Positions 18,083 to 27,241 of a stretch of DNA of 64,000 nucleotides are shown here, in pieces. A program made the position numbers and the translations under genes. The DNA lies in assembly GCF_033845285.1 (NCBI RefSeq), contig NZ_JAWXCX010000001.1, positions 883,495 through 947,494 on the forward strand, given 5' to 3'. Each line of letters begins with the position of its first letter. The stretch's first letter is position 1. Under the pieces are notes generated by a model that worked only from the letters and a program-made list of their open reading frames with translations, ran no database searches and had not been told where the DNA came from. The stretch comes from Marinococcus sp. PL1-022 (GTDB lineage Bacteria > Bacillota > Bacilli > Bacillales > Marinococcaceae).

Positions 18083-19129
18083 CTAAGATTCAATAATTTC
18101 CAAAATTTCTTCCCGAAGTTCTGGATAACCATCAAATTCTTCATATACATCTTCCGTGGCTTGTTGAAAAGGTTCCAGTTCAGGTTCCACAATTGTCATG
18201 CCTTCGTCTTCCATTTGGCTTTCATATTCCTCAGACGTATCGATTACCTGCTCAGAAGCATAAGTGCCTCCTTGCTTAGCTTCTTCGAGTACAATATCCT
18301 GATATTCCTCTGGTAAGCCTTCGAACCAGTCGGCGCTCACTACTAATCCGGTTATAAGCTGAATGTGCTTCGTTTTAGAATAATGATCGGAGACTTCATA
18401 GAGACTGGCCTCATAGGCAGCGGACTGTTGGGCCTCAGCCCCATCTATAGCTCCCTGTTGAATACCAGTATATACTTCAGCCCAGTCAAGTCCGGTAGGG
18501 TTGGCTCCCATCGCCTTCATTGTTTCTAAGAAAATATCTGATCCAATAGTACGTATGCTTTGCCCATTTAAATCTTCAGGAGTTTCAATTGCGTTGTCAG
18601 TTACCATATTGCGAGTCCCCTGATACCAGTTAAAGGACAAAATTTGCAAATTCTCATTTTCAGCCAGATCGTCAGACCATCCCTGAAACAAATCCGAGTT
18701 TGTCACTTTTTGAATCTCGTCATAATTTTCAAAAAGGTAGGGCCCCTGGAGAATTCCGATTTCCTCCTGGTAGTCACCGAGAATAGCCGCATCTGAGAGA
18801 GTGCCTACGTTAGATCCTGCTTTAGCTTGTTCCTGAATACCGGGTGTATCACCTAAAGAGGAATTCGGGAAAAGCTCAACTTCGAGATCACCGTCAGTTT
18901 CTTCTTCCACATTTTCTTTAAACTGCTCTAATCCTGCATACATTGGGTCATTCTCTGAAACGACAATTCCTACCTGCAACGTATAGGAAGCATCGCCTCC
19001 TCCTGAATTTGAACCAGAACCAGAATCAGAGTCTGAGTTCTCGTTTTCAGAACTTCCGTAGTTACCTCCACAGGCACTGAGAACCAATAAACTCGCCGCG
19101 CTTACAACAGTGAAACTTTTTTTCATCAT
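18083..19129 (-). CDS. TRAP transporter solute-binding lipoprotein (DctP type)
   Basis: A 348-aa extracytoplasmic binding protein. A signal peptide ends in the lipobox LSAC (Cys20), so it is anchored by lipid. A serine/glycine/acidic linker (residues 22-48) precedes the DctP domain. The domain shows IRTIGSDIFLETMKAMGANP and a GAIDGAEAQ segment, where family members place the carboxylate-binding arginine and selectivity region. ATG 19129 overlaps the isomerase stop by four bases, with AAGGAGTG six bases upstream; Met2 is an alternative start. The protein is strongly acidic, as in salt-adapted bacteria. Confidence 0.93.
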   Translation of the reverse strand: MMKKSFTVVSAASLLVLSACGGNYGSSENENSDSDSGSGSNSGGGDASYTLQVGIVVSENDPMYAGLEQFKENVEEETDGDLEVELFPNSSLGDTPGIQEQAKAGSNVGTLSDAAILGDYQEEIGILQGPYLFENYDEIQKVTNSDLFQGWSDDLAENENLQILSFNWYQGTRNMVTDNAIETPEDLNGQSIRTIGSDIFLETMKAMGANPTGLDWAEVYTGIQQGAIDGAEAQQSAAYEASLYEVSDHYSKTKHIQLITGLVVSADWFEGLPEEYQDIVLEEAKQGGTYASEQVIDTSEEYESQMEDEGMTIVEPELEPFQQATEDVYEEFDGYPELREEILEIIES

Positions 19130-20367
19130 ACTTCACTCCTTGATAGATTAGTAAAATTAATAAAATTCCCCTGAAATAACTGCTCCACATCGTTTTGTAT
19201 GGTTTCTTTCGTAATAATGACCCCCTGGTTTTCTAACCGTTGATAACGTTGGGCTAAAATGGGGGAGAATGTCTGGCGAAAATGGCTCCATTTATATAGC
19301 AATTGCTCAAAAACCCGGCAGTCCGAATGCTGCGGTATGAAGTGCAGGCCAAGCTGGTCCATTCTCATTGTGGTAATTTCTTCAATTAACTGGGGTGTAT
19401 TTAAAAACCACCAGCATCCAAAAAGCATGACGTTTTTAAATTTTTGGGCAATAACAGTTAATTCGTATTGATTTTCGCGTGCAAGTACAGTAATTAAAAA
19501 CTTTTGTTCTGGTAAGCGCATACATAATTGTTCTAAATAAGCAAACGATGTTTGGCCCACGCCATCACCAGCGATACCTAGATCTGGATTTAACTGTCGT
19601 TTCGTGCCAAGCATTAAAGACATAGGCAGATTGTATTCTTCACAGACAGGAAGGACACACTCTTCTAAAAGAAGGGTTTCATAATCTTTTTTTGGAAAAT
19701 CCCAAGGAAGAGAGGCTGCCATGTAAACTGGCTTCATTTTTTCCACCCAAAAGCGTAGAAATTGTTTTGTTTCTTCGATGGTGGAAGTATCGATTTCTTC
19801 AGAAATAGAATAACCATCCTGATGTATTGTTTTAGAGGCATTTTCCCAATCATTAATTAATGGGTCGACCCGTAAAGCAGGAATGAAATTTTTCGAAGAG
19901 AAGGAGACCCCCTGGTCCCAATATTTTCTTTCTTCTTCATCAAAAGGGTTATTAGTCATGACAAAAGAAGAAACATTGGCTTTGTTCATAATATAAGTAA
20001 CGTAATCATCGTTGTTGATTTTCGAAAAGTATTCGCGAATATCATTTAAATCTTTGGAAAAGGGAATATCGAGTTCCTTTAGAACCGTAAGTACGCCCAA
20101 TGAAGCTTCACTGATGGGGGAGCGTTTTACAAATAGCTCTTCCCATACAAATTCAGCCTGCGTTTTTTGGGGACGCATCAAAAATTTCTGGTAATCGATG
20201 TCAGCCCAAAGGGTCGCTTCCGAAATTAAATAGTGATAGGTTAATAATTCATCAATACCGTGTAAACATAGCTGGGAAAAAGAGTCAGGAAATAGGTGTG
20301 TATGCATATCAATGACCGGAATTTCGTTTATGGTATCGCTTACAATTTTTTCAATACTATTATTCAT
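19126..20367 (-). CDS. uxaC: Uronate isomerase, Bh0493-like branch of the amidohydrolase superfamily
   Basis: A 413-aa metal-dependent isomerase. The metal-binding HxH is His22-Thr-His24 in VIDMHTHLF. Much of the sequence agrees, as I remember it, with the Bacillus halodurans uronate isomerase Bh0493: IDELLTYHYL, WEELFVKRSPISEA, VMTNNPFD, LFGCWWFLN and GLHFIPQHSD all have clear counterparts. That branch is divergent from E. coli UxaC but converts glucuronate to fructuronate and galacturonate to tagaturonate. It is the first enzyme gene of the operon, directly after the GntR regulator. Confidence 0.9.
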   Translation of the reverse strand: MNNSIEKIVSDTINEIPVIDMHTHLFPDSFSQLCLHGIDELLTYHYLISEATLWADIDYQKFLMRPQKTQAEFVWEELFVKRSPISEASLGVLTVLKELDIPFSKDLNDIREYFSKINNDDYVTYIMNKANVSSFVMTNNPFDEEERKYWDQGVSFSSKNFIPALRVDPLINDWENASKTIHQDGYSISEEIDTSTIEETKQFLRFWVEKMKPVYMAASLPWDFPKKDYETLLLEECVLPVCEEYNLPMSLMLGTKRQLNPDLGIAGDGVGQTSFAYLEQLCMRLPEQKFLITVLARENQYELTVIAQKFKNVMLFGCWWFLNTPQLIEEITTMRMDQLGLHFIPQHSDCRVFEQLLYKWSHFRQTFSPILAQRYQRLENQGVIITKETIQNDVEQLFQGNFINFTNLSRSEV

Positions 20368-20384
20368 TATTTCACCTCCATGTG

Positions 20385-21053
20385 TTATTCAAAGTAATTG
20401 CTGTAATTTGTTTTTAAACTGGCCATATCAATGTTTACGAGGGCCATATGCTCCCGCATGATTCGCTCTGCTTCTGTTTCATTTTGGTTTTTAATAGCTT
20501 CTACGATTTCTTTGTGTTGAGTCACAATTTTTTCCCAATTAAGCTCGGAAGCCAGACTAAGCATCCTGGTACGATTTAGGTGGACCATCATGTTTTGTAC
20601 TGATTGCCACGTTCGTTCTTTATTACAGCCTATAAAGATCGTGTGGTGAAATTCTTCATCTAGCTGAAACAATCTTTGATGATTTTTTTCTGAAATACTA
20701 TTATCCTGCAACAGAAGATTTTCCGATAAATGTTGGAGAAAAGTACTGTTGATATTTTGGCAGGCGAGTTTTACTACAGCGATCTCCATATGTTCACGCA
20801 TAAAGCGTCCTTCTTCTACATCTTCTTCTTTAATAAGAGAAATAAAAGAACCACGCTGGGGGTATACGTCAATTAACCCCTCCTGAGATAGACGTACAAA
20901 TGATTCACGCACTGGCGTTCTGCTTACTTCGAGTGTTTCAGCAATCTTGTTTTCAGAGACTCGTTCTCCTGGTTTAAGCTCCAACTTAATAATTTTATCT
21001 TTAATAGTTTTATAAGTATTACTTCGCGCTGTTTGCTGCATCATTCTGAACAC
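20385..21053 (-). CDS. GntR-family (FCD) regulator of the hexuronate operon
   Basis: A 222-aa GntR regulator. The N-terminal winged helix (about residues 10-75) contains LELKPGERVSENKIAETLEV and SRTPVRESFVRLSQEGLI. The C-terminal all-helical FCD effector domain has the metal-coordinating pattern of histidines seen in this class (for example DEEFHHTI near residue 133). It is the first gene of the operon, and a perfect palindrome overlaps its promoter 13 bp upstream, so autoregulation with uronate or fructuronate as inducer is likely (inference). Confidence 0.9.
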   Translation of the reverse strand: MFRMMQQTARSNTYKTIKDKIIKLELKPGERVSENKIAETLEVSRTPVRESFVRLSQEGLIDVYPQRGSFISLIKEEDVEEGRFMREHMEIAVVKLACQNINSTFLQHLSENLLLQDNSISEKNHQRLFQLDEEFHHTIFIGCNKERTWQSVQNMMVHLNRTRMLSLASELNWEKIVTQHKEIVEAIKNQNETEAERIMREHMALVNIDMASLKTNYSNYFE

Positions 21054-21065
21054 CTCCTTGGTATT

Positions 21066-21107
21066 CTAGTATACAAGTATACTAGCATGGTAATTGTTGA
21101 AGTGCAA
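21066..21107 (-). promoter_or_regulatory. Hexuronate operon promoter with a perfect 20-bp operator
   Basis: On the minus strand TTGCAC (21102-21107) and TAGTAT (21079-21084) are exactly 17 bp apart. The perfect palindrome CTAGTATACAAGTATACTAG (21066-21085; 9-bp arms, 2-bp centre) covers the -10 box. Its TTGTATAC-type core is what FCD-GntR repressors usually bind. The gntR start is at 21053. Confidence 0.85.
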
Positions 21108-21241
21108 TAGTTTATCGGATTTAAAATACGCCAAAATCCTAGAAGAATGATTTAGATAAGACTAGAATGCCTTAGAAGAGGGATTTTGCTATATTAAATT
21201 TAAAGTTTGAAAAGTTTTAGTCGTGAAGGAGGAAGTGAAAA

Positions 21242-23038
21242 TTGAGTTCTAGCTTTGAACCACAAAGAAGAATAAAAGAATTGGAAGATAATTTTTTAGT
21301 ACAGGACTGGATGGACTCTGCGCCTTTGACCGCGCAGGCAGATAACAGTGTGCAGGAGCTGGCAGAATTGATGGCAGATTCCCAAAAAGAAAGTGCAGTC
21401 ATTGTAAGCAGTGATAATAAACCAATTGGACTCGTTACGCCGCGACTTATGCTGCCGTATCTCTTATCTGGTGCAGGAAGCAGTCCGGTTGCTGATTTTT
21501 TAGGTAAGGAAGATTTTATTATCATTCAGCAAAATGAGCCACTGCTGAATGTTTATAGAAGTAATGTGGCATGGTTTATCGTTAGAGACGAGAACAATAA
21601 ATTATTAGGTTTGCTAAATAGAAATAATATTTCGGATGGACTATCAGATTTATTGCAAAAAGCAGATAAACTCGAACATACAGCTGAAATTTTGGACATT
21701 GTCTTAGAAAGAGCTTACGAAGGGGTTGCAGTAGTAGATCATAATGGGATTATTATTCAATTTAATGATGCTTACAGCCGATTTATTGGGATTGATAAAC
21801 ATTATGCGTTAGGAAAACAAGTGGAAGAAATCATAGAGAATACAAAGTTACATCAAACGATCCGAACCGGCCTTCCAGAGCGCGGGGCTATTCAGTATAT
21901 TAATGGCCAGGCTATGGTTGTTCACCGGCTGCCACTATGGAAAAACGGCAAAGTGGTGGGTGCTGTGGGAATGCTTATCTTTGAAGGGTTAAACGAATTG
22001 TATAAAATTTATGAAAATATGCAGAAAAGCTATAGAAATGAGCAGTTAACAAACGAAACTGTGAATGTAAGTACAGAACGAAGTGCCCGGTTCACGCTCG
22101 ATGAAATTATTGGACAAAGTGAAAGTACCATGCATTCAAAATCGTTGTCACGGAAAGTGGCTAAAAAACATATAACTGTGCTTATAACTGGGGAAAGTGG
22201 AACTGGGAAGGAAATGTTTGCTCAAAGCATCCATGAATTAAGCCCTTTTTCAACTGGTCGGTTTGTAAGCGTCAATTGCGGCGCAGTACCAGAGCAGTTA
22301 ATTGAATCCGAGCTTTTTGGCTACGAGGAAGGGGCTTTTACTGGAGCGAAAAAAGGAGGAAAACCAGGGAAGTTTGAATTGGCTCAAAAGGGAACATTAT
22401 TTTTAGATGAAATTGGCGAGATGCCCTTATATATGCAGACGAAACTGCTCCGCGTGCTGCAGGAGAGAGAATTCGAACGGGTGGGCGGACTGGAGTCGAT
22501 TCAAACAGACGCCCGTATTATAGCTGCATCGAACCGGAATCTATATGACGAAGTGAAGAAGGGAAACTTCCGGGAGGATTTGTACTATAGAATTAACATC
22601 GTAGAAATTCCCGTTGCCCCTCTTCGGGAAAGAAAGGAAGATATCCCTTCTCTCGTTTCCCACTATTTAACGTCAATATGCAGTAAGCATAAGGTGCGGG
22701 AAAAATCTATTTCCTCCGAAGCCCTTCAAGTCTTTATTCAATATAAATGGGAAGGAAATATTCGGGAGTTAAGAAACGTCATAGAGAATCTGGTGATCTT
22801 ATTGGAGGAAGAAGTAATAGAAAAGAAACATATGCCTCCTTATTTATCGGTGGAGCCCGAGGACAGAAATATAAAGGGAGAACTTCCAATTCTGAAAGCC
22901 AATGATGAAGAAAAAGAAAAGCAGATTATTAATAATTCTCTTGAAAAAAATCAAGGTAATAAATTAAAAACGGCAAAAGAATTGGGCATTCATCGCACTA
23001 CTCTATATCAAAAGTTAAAAAAATATAACCTAAAGTAA
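21242..23038 (+). CDS. Sigma-54-dependent activator with CBS, PAS and AAA+ domains
   Basis: A 598-aa enhancer-binding protein. Order: a CBS-domain pair (about residues 15-130; QDWMDSAPLTAQADNSVQEL, then SPVADFLGKEDFIIIQ); a PAS domain (about 145-250); the AAA+ domain (about 285-520) with Walker A GESGTGKE, GAFTGA and FLDEIGEM; and a Fis-type helix-turn-helix (AKELGIHRTTLYQKL). The TTG at 21242 has AAGGAGGA 8 bp upstream and no better start nearby. The PAS and AAA+ parts resemble the activator at 5074, which lacks the CBS pair. The downstream SigL promoter is its likely target. CBS pairs often sense adenine nucleotides. Confidence 0.92.
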   Translation: MSSSFEPQRRIKELEDNFLVQDWMDSAPLTAQADNSVQELAELMADSQKESAVIVSSDNKPIGLVTPRLMLPYLLSGAGSSPVADFLGKEDFIIIQQNEPLLNVYRSNVAWFIVRDENNKLLGLLNRNNISDGLSDLLQKADKLEHTAEILDIVLERAYEGVAVVDHNGIIIQFNDAYSRFIGIDKHYALGKQVEEIIENTKLHQTIRTGLPERGAIQYINGQAMVVHRLPLWKNGKVVGAVGMLIFEGLNELYKIYENMQKSYRNEQLTNETVNVSTERSARFTLDEIIGQSESTMHSKSLSRKVAKKHITVLITGESGTGKEMFAQSIHELSPFSTGRFVSVNCGAVPEQLIESELFGYEEGAFTGAKKGGKPGKFELAQKGTLFLDEIGEMPLYMQTKLLRVLQEREFERVGGLESIQTDARIIAASNRNLYDEVKKGNFREDLYYRINIVEIPVAPLRERKEDIPSLVSHYLTSICSKHKVREKSISSEALQVFIQYKWEGNIRELRNVIENLVILLEEEVIEKKHMPPYLSVEPEDRNIKGELPILKANDEEKEKQIINNSLEKNQGNKLKTAKELGIHRTTLYQKLKKYNLK

Positions 23039-23059
23039 ATGTATAAATTAATAACACTT

Positions 23060-23097
23060 AAACTGTAGATTGTACAAACAACCTACAGTTTTTATTT
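23060..23097 (+). terminator. Terminator after the CBS-PAS activator
   Basis: AAACTGTAG (23060-23068) and CTACAGTTT (23083-23091) form a 9-bp stem followed by a T-rich stretch. The loop contains the palindrome TTGTACAA. As in the first SigL module, the hairpin is at a distance suited to an activator site (inference). Confidence 0.75.
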
Positions 23098-23111
23098 TGT
23101 AAGCGTTATTA
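23098..23111. promoter_or_regulatory. cre-like box upstream of the second SigL promoter
   Basis: TGTAAGCGTTATTA matches the CcpA cre consensus except near its 3' end. It shares the GCGYTATTA ending with the box at 2298 and lies 17 bp before the -24 element. Confidence 0.45.
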
Positions 23112-23127
23112 TAAAGGGATTTGAAAG

Positions 23128-23144
23128 TTGGCATGCTTTTTGCA
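23128..23144 (+). promoter_or_regulatory. SigL (sigma-54) -24/-12 promoter of the second module
   Basis: TTGGCATGCTTTTTGCA has GG (23130-23131) and GC (23142-23143) exactly 10 bp apart and is identical to the first module's promoter at all consensus positions. It lies 31 bp before the alcohol dehydrogenase start. Confidence 0.92.
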
Positions 23145-23174
23145 ATAAGAATAATATAAAGGAGGAGAAATTTA

Positions 23175-24368
23175 ATGAATATACCTACAGCTTTTCAATC
23201 ACCAGCAATTATTCACTATGGAAAAGGGTCCTTTCAACAGGTAGGAAAAGAAACCATCCGAAAAGGGAAAAAAGCACTTATTATCAGTGATCAAATGATG
23301 GAAAAATTAGGATACATTGAGAAGTGTCGTACTTATTTGCAGGAAGAAAACGTAGAGAGCTTCGTTTATAACGGAGTAGGATCAGAACCCACAGACAAGT
23401 TCGTGGAAGAAGCATTACATTTCTTCCACCGGGAGGAGTGTGATGTGATTTTATCCATAGGCGGGGGAAGCTGCATTGATACAGCTAAATCTGTAGCGGT
23501 GCTCAGCACCAATGGTGGATATATCGGTGATTATATGGGTGGAAAAAAGCAGGCTTCCCATTTGCCTTCGCCTCATATCGCCATTCCAACCACCGCCGGT
23601 ACTGGCTCGGAAGCTACAGACGTTACGATAATTACAAACACTGCTAATGAAGTGAAAATGATGATAAAACAGCCGGCATTTTTGCCCGAAGCAGCTATTA
23701 TCGACCCGGAGCTTTCTAAATCGGCTCCTGCAAAAGTCAAAGCTGCTACCGGAGTAGACGCTTTAAGTCACGCCATTGAAGCATATATTTCTCAAAAAGC
23801 ACATCCACTGTCAGATATGATGGCACTTTCGGCAATGAAATTAATCGTGCCCAACCTACAAAAAACGTATAACAATTCAGAAGACGTAGAGGCACAGGAA
23901 AAAATGGCTTTAGGTGCCCTTCAGGCAGGCTGGGCTTTTTCAAACTCGTCTGTATGCCTGGTTCACGGGATGTCGCGTCCTATTGGAGCTCTTTTTCATG
24001 TACCACATGGTTTTTCAAACGCTATGCTGCTGCCAGCTGTAATGGAGTTCAGCCGTGAAGCTGCCATTAAACGTTTAGCAGATTTAGGCAGGATCTTCGA
24101 GCCGGAAGCTGAAAAATATACAAATGAAGAAGCGGCGGATATTGCTATTAGTTCCGTGAAAGCACTTTGCCGAAATTTGCAAATACCTAATCTGCAGGAA
24201 TGGGGAATTGAACAAAAAGAATTTGAAAGCGCTATCGATAAAATGGCGAAGGATGCATTTGAAAGCGGAAGTCCTGAAAAAAACCCTAAAGTACCTTCTA
24301 AGGAAGAAATGAAAGAGTTATACCGGATTTGCTATAACTATAATTATGCTGAAGAAATCGTTAGGTAG
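23175..24368 (+). CDS. Iron-containing alcohol dehydrogenase
   Basis: A 397-aa group III (iron-dependent) alcohol dehydrogenase. The NAD(P)-binding GGGSCIDTAK is near residue 96-105, PTTAGTGSEATD near 139-150, and the metal ligands lie in GVDALSHAIEAY and the later HGMSRPIGALFHVPHGFSNA. These enzymes interconvert alcohols or hydroxy-acids and aldehydes. It is the first gene after the SigL promoter, with a GGAGGAG ribosome site, and is followed by a permease and a CoA-acylating semialdehyde dehydrogenase. An omega-hydroxy acid such as 3-hydroxypropionate would fit; this is inference. Confidence 0.9.
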   Translation: MNIPTAFQSPAIIHYGKGSFQQVGKETIRKGKKALIISDQMMEKLGYIEKCRTYLQEENVESFVYNGVGSEPTDKFVEEALHFFHREECDVILSIGGGSCIDTAKSVAVLSTNGGYIGDYMGGKKQASHLPSPHIAIPTTAGTGSEATDVTIITNTANEVKMMIKQPAFLPEAAIIDPELSKSAPAKVKAATGVDALSHAIEAYISQKAHPLSDMMALSAMKLIVPNLQKTYNNSEDVEAQEKMALGALQAGWAFSNSSVCLVHGMSRPIGALFHVPHGFSNAMLLPAVMEFSREAAIKRLADLGRIFEPEAEKYTNEEAADIAISSVKALCRNLQIPNLQEWGIEQKEFESAIDKMAKDAFESGSPEKNPKVPSKEEMKELYRICYNYNYAEEIVR

Positions 24369-24383
24369 CCGGGAGGGGAAAAA

Positions 24384-25748
24384 ATGAATATTGTCGGAAT
24401 GTTAGGGCTGATTGCTTCTCTTGCGCTGTTAATATATCTTACGATGAAAGGCATTAACATTATCGTAGCAGCGCTGCTTAGTTCTATTGTTGTTGCATTA
24501 ACAGGAGGGTTAAATCTTCAAAATGCCCTCTTGGATAACTATATGACCGGTTTTACTGATTACTTTGCTTCGTGGTTTTTAGTATTTCTTCTTGGAGCAA
24601 TTTTTGGGAAAATCATTCAGGAAACCAAAGCGGCAGACAGTATTGCCCATTGGACGAAAGAAAAGCTTGGAGCGAAACGGGCAGTTTTTGCAGTTGTAGC
24701 TGCTGCTGCGATTATGACATACGGTGGTGTTAGTTTATTTGTAGTCGGCTTTGCGGTTTATCCTATTGCTGTTTCATTGTTCCAGGCCGCAAATCTTCCC
24801 CATAGGTTTATCCCGGCAGCGTTAGTGTTTGGTTCTATTTCGTTTACGATGACAGCTCCGGGATCTCCGGAGATCCAAAATATTATACCAACAGAATTTT
24901 TTGACACGGCTCCTACAGCGGGAGGAGTCATAGGTGTACTCAGTGCTCTGCTGGTGATGGTAACCGGTGGTTGGTGGCTTGGGAGAATGGTTAAAAAGGC
25001 CAGCGATAATGGAGAGGAATTTTCTCTCCCTTATGGACCTTCTAACGAGGCTAAAGAGGAAACTGCTGCAGCAGTTGAAGCAGAAGAGAGCGAGCCGGAG
25101 CACGATCCGGACCCGGAGCATCAGCAAAAACTGCCGAATATTTTCCTGGCTTTCGCTCCTTTAGTGTTAGTAATTATTATCCTGAACGTGTTATCTCAGT
25201 TTATCGATCCTACATCTTCTTTGTTGATAGCTTTAACTGCAGGAATCGCATTAGCGTGTGTCAGTATGAGTAAATATCTGCAGGCTTTTTGGGATTACCT
25301 GGCTACCGGTACACAGAATGCTTTAGTAGCTTTAGCAAATACATGTGCTGTGGTTGGCTTTGGAAGCGTAGCAGCTCAAGTAGCAGCATTTGATACCGTA
25401 GTTGATGGACTGGTAAATATGCCAGGCCCGCCATTATTAGGTTTAGCTATAGGTGTAACAGTTATTTGTGGCATTACAGGCTCGGCCTCCGGAGGGTTGG
25501 GTATTGCACTCCCTATCCTGGCGCCTATTTACATGGCTCAAGGATTGAACCCGGGGGACATGCACAGAATTTCTGCGCTGGCTTCCGGGGGCATCGACTC
25601 CCTTCCGCATAATGGTTATGTTGTCACTACAATAAGGGTTATATCTGGAGAAACGCATAAAAGGTCTTATAAACCTATATTTTTTGTAAGCGTTATCGTG
25701 CCTTGTATTGTTCTATTCCTGGCTGTCATGGCTTATTCAATTTTTTAA
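24384..25748 (+). CDS. GntP-family permease of the second SigL module
   Basis: A 454-aa transporter with about 12 hydrophobic segments, paralogous along its length to the permease at 7477: both share LTGGLNL, LGAIFGK, TYGGVSLFVV, a PGxPxIQN segment and SGGxDxLPHNG. It has a longer, very acidic and proline-rich central loop (about residues 215-255). It starts 15 bp after the dehydrogenase stop and probably imports the substrate of that enzyme. Confidence 0.88.
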   Translation: MNIVGMLGLIASLALLIYLTMKGINIIVAALLSSIVVALTGGLNLQNALLDNYMTGFTDYFASWFLVFLLGAIFGKIIQETKAADSIAHWTKEKLGAKRAVFAVVAAAAIMTYGGVSLFVVGFAVYPIAVSLFQAANLPHRFIPAALVFGSISFTMTAPGSPEIQNIIPTEFFDTAPTAGGVIGVLSALLVMVTGGWWLGRMVKKASDNGEEFSLPYGPSNEAKEETAAAVEAEESEPEHDPDPEHQQKLPNIFLAFAPLVLVIIILNVLSQFIDPTSSLLIALTAGIALACVSMSKYLQAFWDYLATGTQNALVALANTCAVVGFGSVAAQVAAFDTVVDGLVNMPGPPLLGLAIGVTVICGITGSASGGLGIALPILAPIYMAQGLNPGDMHRISALASGGIDSLPHNGYVVTTIRVISGETHKRSYKPIFFVSVIVPCIVLFLAVMAYSIF

Positions 25749-25781
25749 AACAGTTTACTATATTAAAGGAGGAATTTTATT

Positions 25782-27233
25782 ATGAAGGAACAAGCAGTAA
25801 CAACCTTAAAGAATTTTATCGGCGGCGAATGGGTGGCGTCCCGGTCCGCCACCGACAAGGTATACAACCCGGCCACCAGTGAGGTGATCGCGCACGTGCC
25901 GCTCTCCTCGAAGGACGAAGTGGACGAGGCGGTGAAGGCGTCCAAAGCGGCGTACCGCGACTGGTCGAAAAAGCCCGTCCCGCAGCGCGCCCGTATCCTG
26001 TTTGCCTACCAGCAGCTGCTCATCAGCCACTGGGACGAGCTCGCCGGGATCATTACGCTTGAAAACGGCAAAAACCTGAAGGAGGCCAAAGGGGAAGTGC
26101 AGCGTGGCATCGAGTGCGTGGAATTTGCCGCCGGGGCCCCGACGCTCATGATGGGCGACCAGCTGCCGGACATTGCCACCAACATCGAGTCCGGGATGTA
26201 CCGCTACCCGATTGGCGTGGTCGGCGGGATCACCCCGTTCAACTTCCCGATGATGGTGCCGTGCTGGATGTTTCCGCTCGCGATTGCCTGCGGCAACACG
26301 TTCGTGATGAAGCCGTCCGAGCGGACCCCAATGCTCGCGAACCGGCTCGCGGAGCTGTTTGAGGAAGCGGGGCTTCCGAAGGGCGTATTGTCCGTGGTGC
26401 ACGGCGCGCACGACGTGGTGAACGGCCTGCTGGAGCACGACGATGTGCCGGCGATTTCCTTTGTCGGCTCCCAGCCGGTCGCGGACTATGTGTATAAAAA
26501 CGGCACGGCGCACGGCAAGCGCGTCCAGGCCCTCGCCGGGGCAAAAAACCATACCCTCGTGATGGAGGATGCGGATCTTGATAACGCGGCCTGGCAGATT
26601 TTAAACGCCGCCTTCGGCTCCGCCGGCGAACGGTGCATGGCCGCCTCCGTCGTCGCCGTGCAGGAAAGCGTCGCCGATCAGCTGGTGGCAAAGATCCAGG
26701 CGTATGCCGACGACGTCACTATCGGCAACGGCCGCGAAAAGGACGTGTTCCTCGGGCCGGTAATCCGCGAAGGCCACCTCGAGAAAACGAAGGCCTACAT
26801 TGACAAAGGCGTGGAAGAAGGCGCGACGCTCGTGCGCGACGGCCGCCAGGACGAGGTCGCCAAAGAGGGCTACTTTATCGGGCCGACGATCTTTGACCAC
26901 GTGCAGCAGACGATGACGATCTGGCAGGACGAAATCTTCGCGCCGGTGTTATCCATTGTCCGGGTGCCGGACCTCGCGGCCGGCATTGCCTGGGCGAACG
27001 AATCGCGGTTTGCGAACGGCGCCTGCCTGTTTACGAGCTCCGGGCACAGCGTCCGCGAATTCCGGGAAACGATTGACGCCGGGATGCTCGGCATCAACGT
27101 CGGCGTGCCGGCCCCGATGGCGTTCTTCCCGTTTTCCGGCTGGAAGGATTCCTTCTACGGCGACCTGCATGCGAACGGCAAGGACGGGGTGGAATTCTAC
27201 ACCCGCAAAAAAGTGGTGACTGCCCGCTGGTGA
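25782..27233 (+). CDS. CoA-acylating methylmalonate/malonate-semialdehyde dehydrogenase
   Basis: A 483-aa aldehyde dehydrogenase of the MmsA/IolA class, which converts malonate semialdehyde to acetyl-CoA or methylmalonate semialdehyde to propionyl-CoA, releasing CO2. The nucleophile is Cys285 in [11 protein letters not shown]. The general-base glutamate of hydrolytic ALDHs is absent: that region reads LAGAKNH, as in CoA-acylating members. The C-terminal [20 protein letters not shown] is diagnostic. From about codon 13 onward third positions are mostly G or C, in sharp contrast to the AT-rich permease just upstream, which suggests foreign origin or replacement. Confidence 0.93.
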   Translation: MKEQAVTTLKNFIGGEWVASRSATDKVYNPATSEVIAHVPLSSKDEVDEAVKASKAAYRDWSKKPVPQRARILFAYQQLLISHWDELAGIITLENGKNLKEAKGEVQRGIECVEFAAGAPTLMMGDQLPDIATNIESGMYRYPIGVVGGITPFNFPMMVPCWMFPLAIACGNTFVMKPSERTPMLANRLAELFEEAGLPKGVLSVVHGAHDVVNGLLEHDDVPAISFVGSQPVADYVYKNGTAHGKRVQALAGAKNHTLVMEDADLDNAAWQILNAAFGSAGERCMAASVVAVQESVADQLVAKIQAYADDVTIGNGREKDVFLGPVIREGHLEKTKAYIDKGVEEGATLVRDGRQDEVAKEGYFIGPTIFDHVQQTMTIWQDEIFAPVLSIVRVPDLAAGIAWANESRFANGACLFTSSGHSVREFRETIDAGMLGINVGVPAPMAFFPFSGWKDSFYGDLHANGKDGVEFYTRKKVVTARW

Positions 27234-27241
27234 CTGTATAT

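Noticed and set aside
16261-19129. C4-dicarboxylate transport system
   Set aside because: The subunits are of TRAP type, but the genes lie inside a uronate operon, so a uronate substrate is more likely than dicarboxylates.
25806-26691. Long open frames antisense to the semialdehyde dehydrogenase
   Set aside because: High GC content removes stop codons by chance in other frames; the translations are Arg/His-rich and without motifs.
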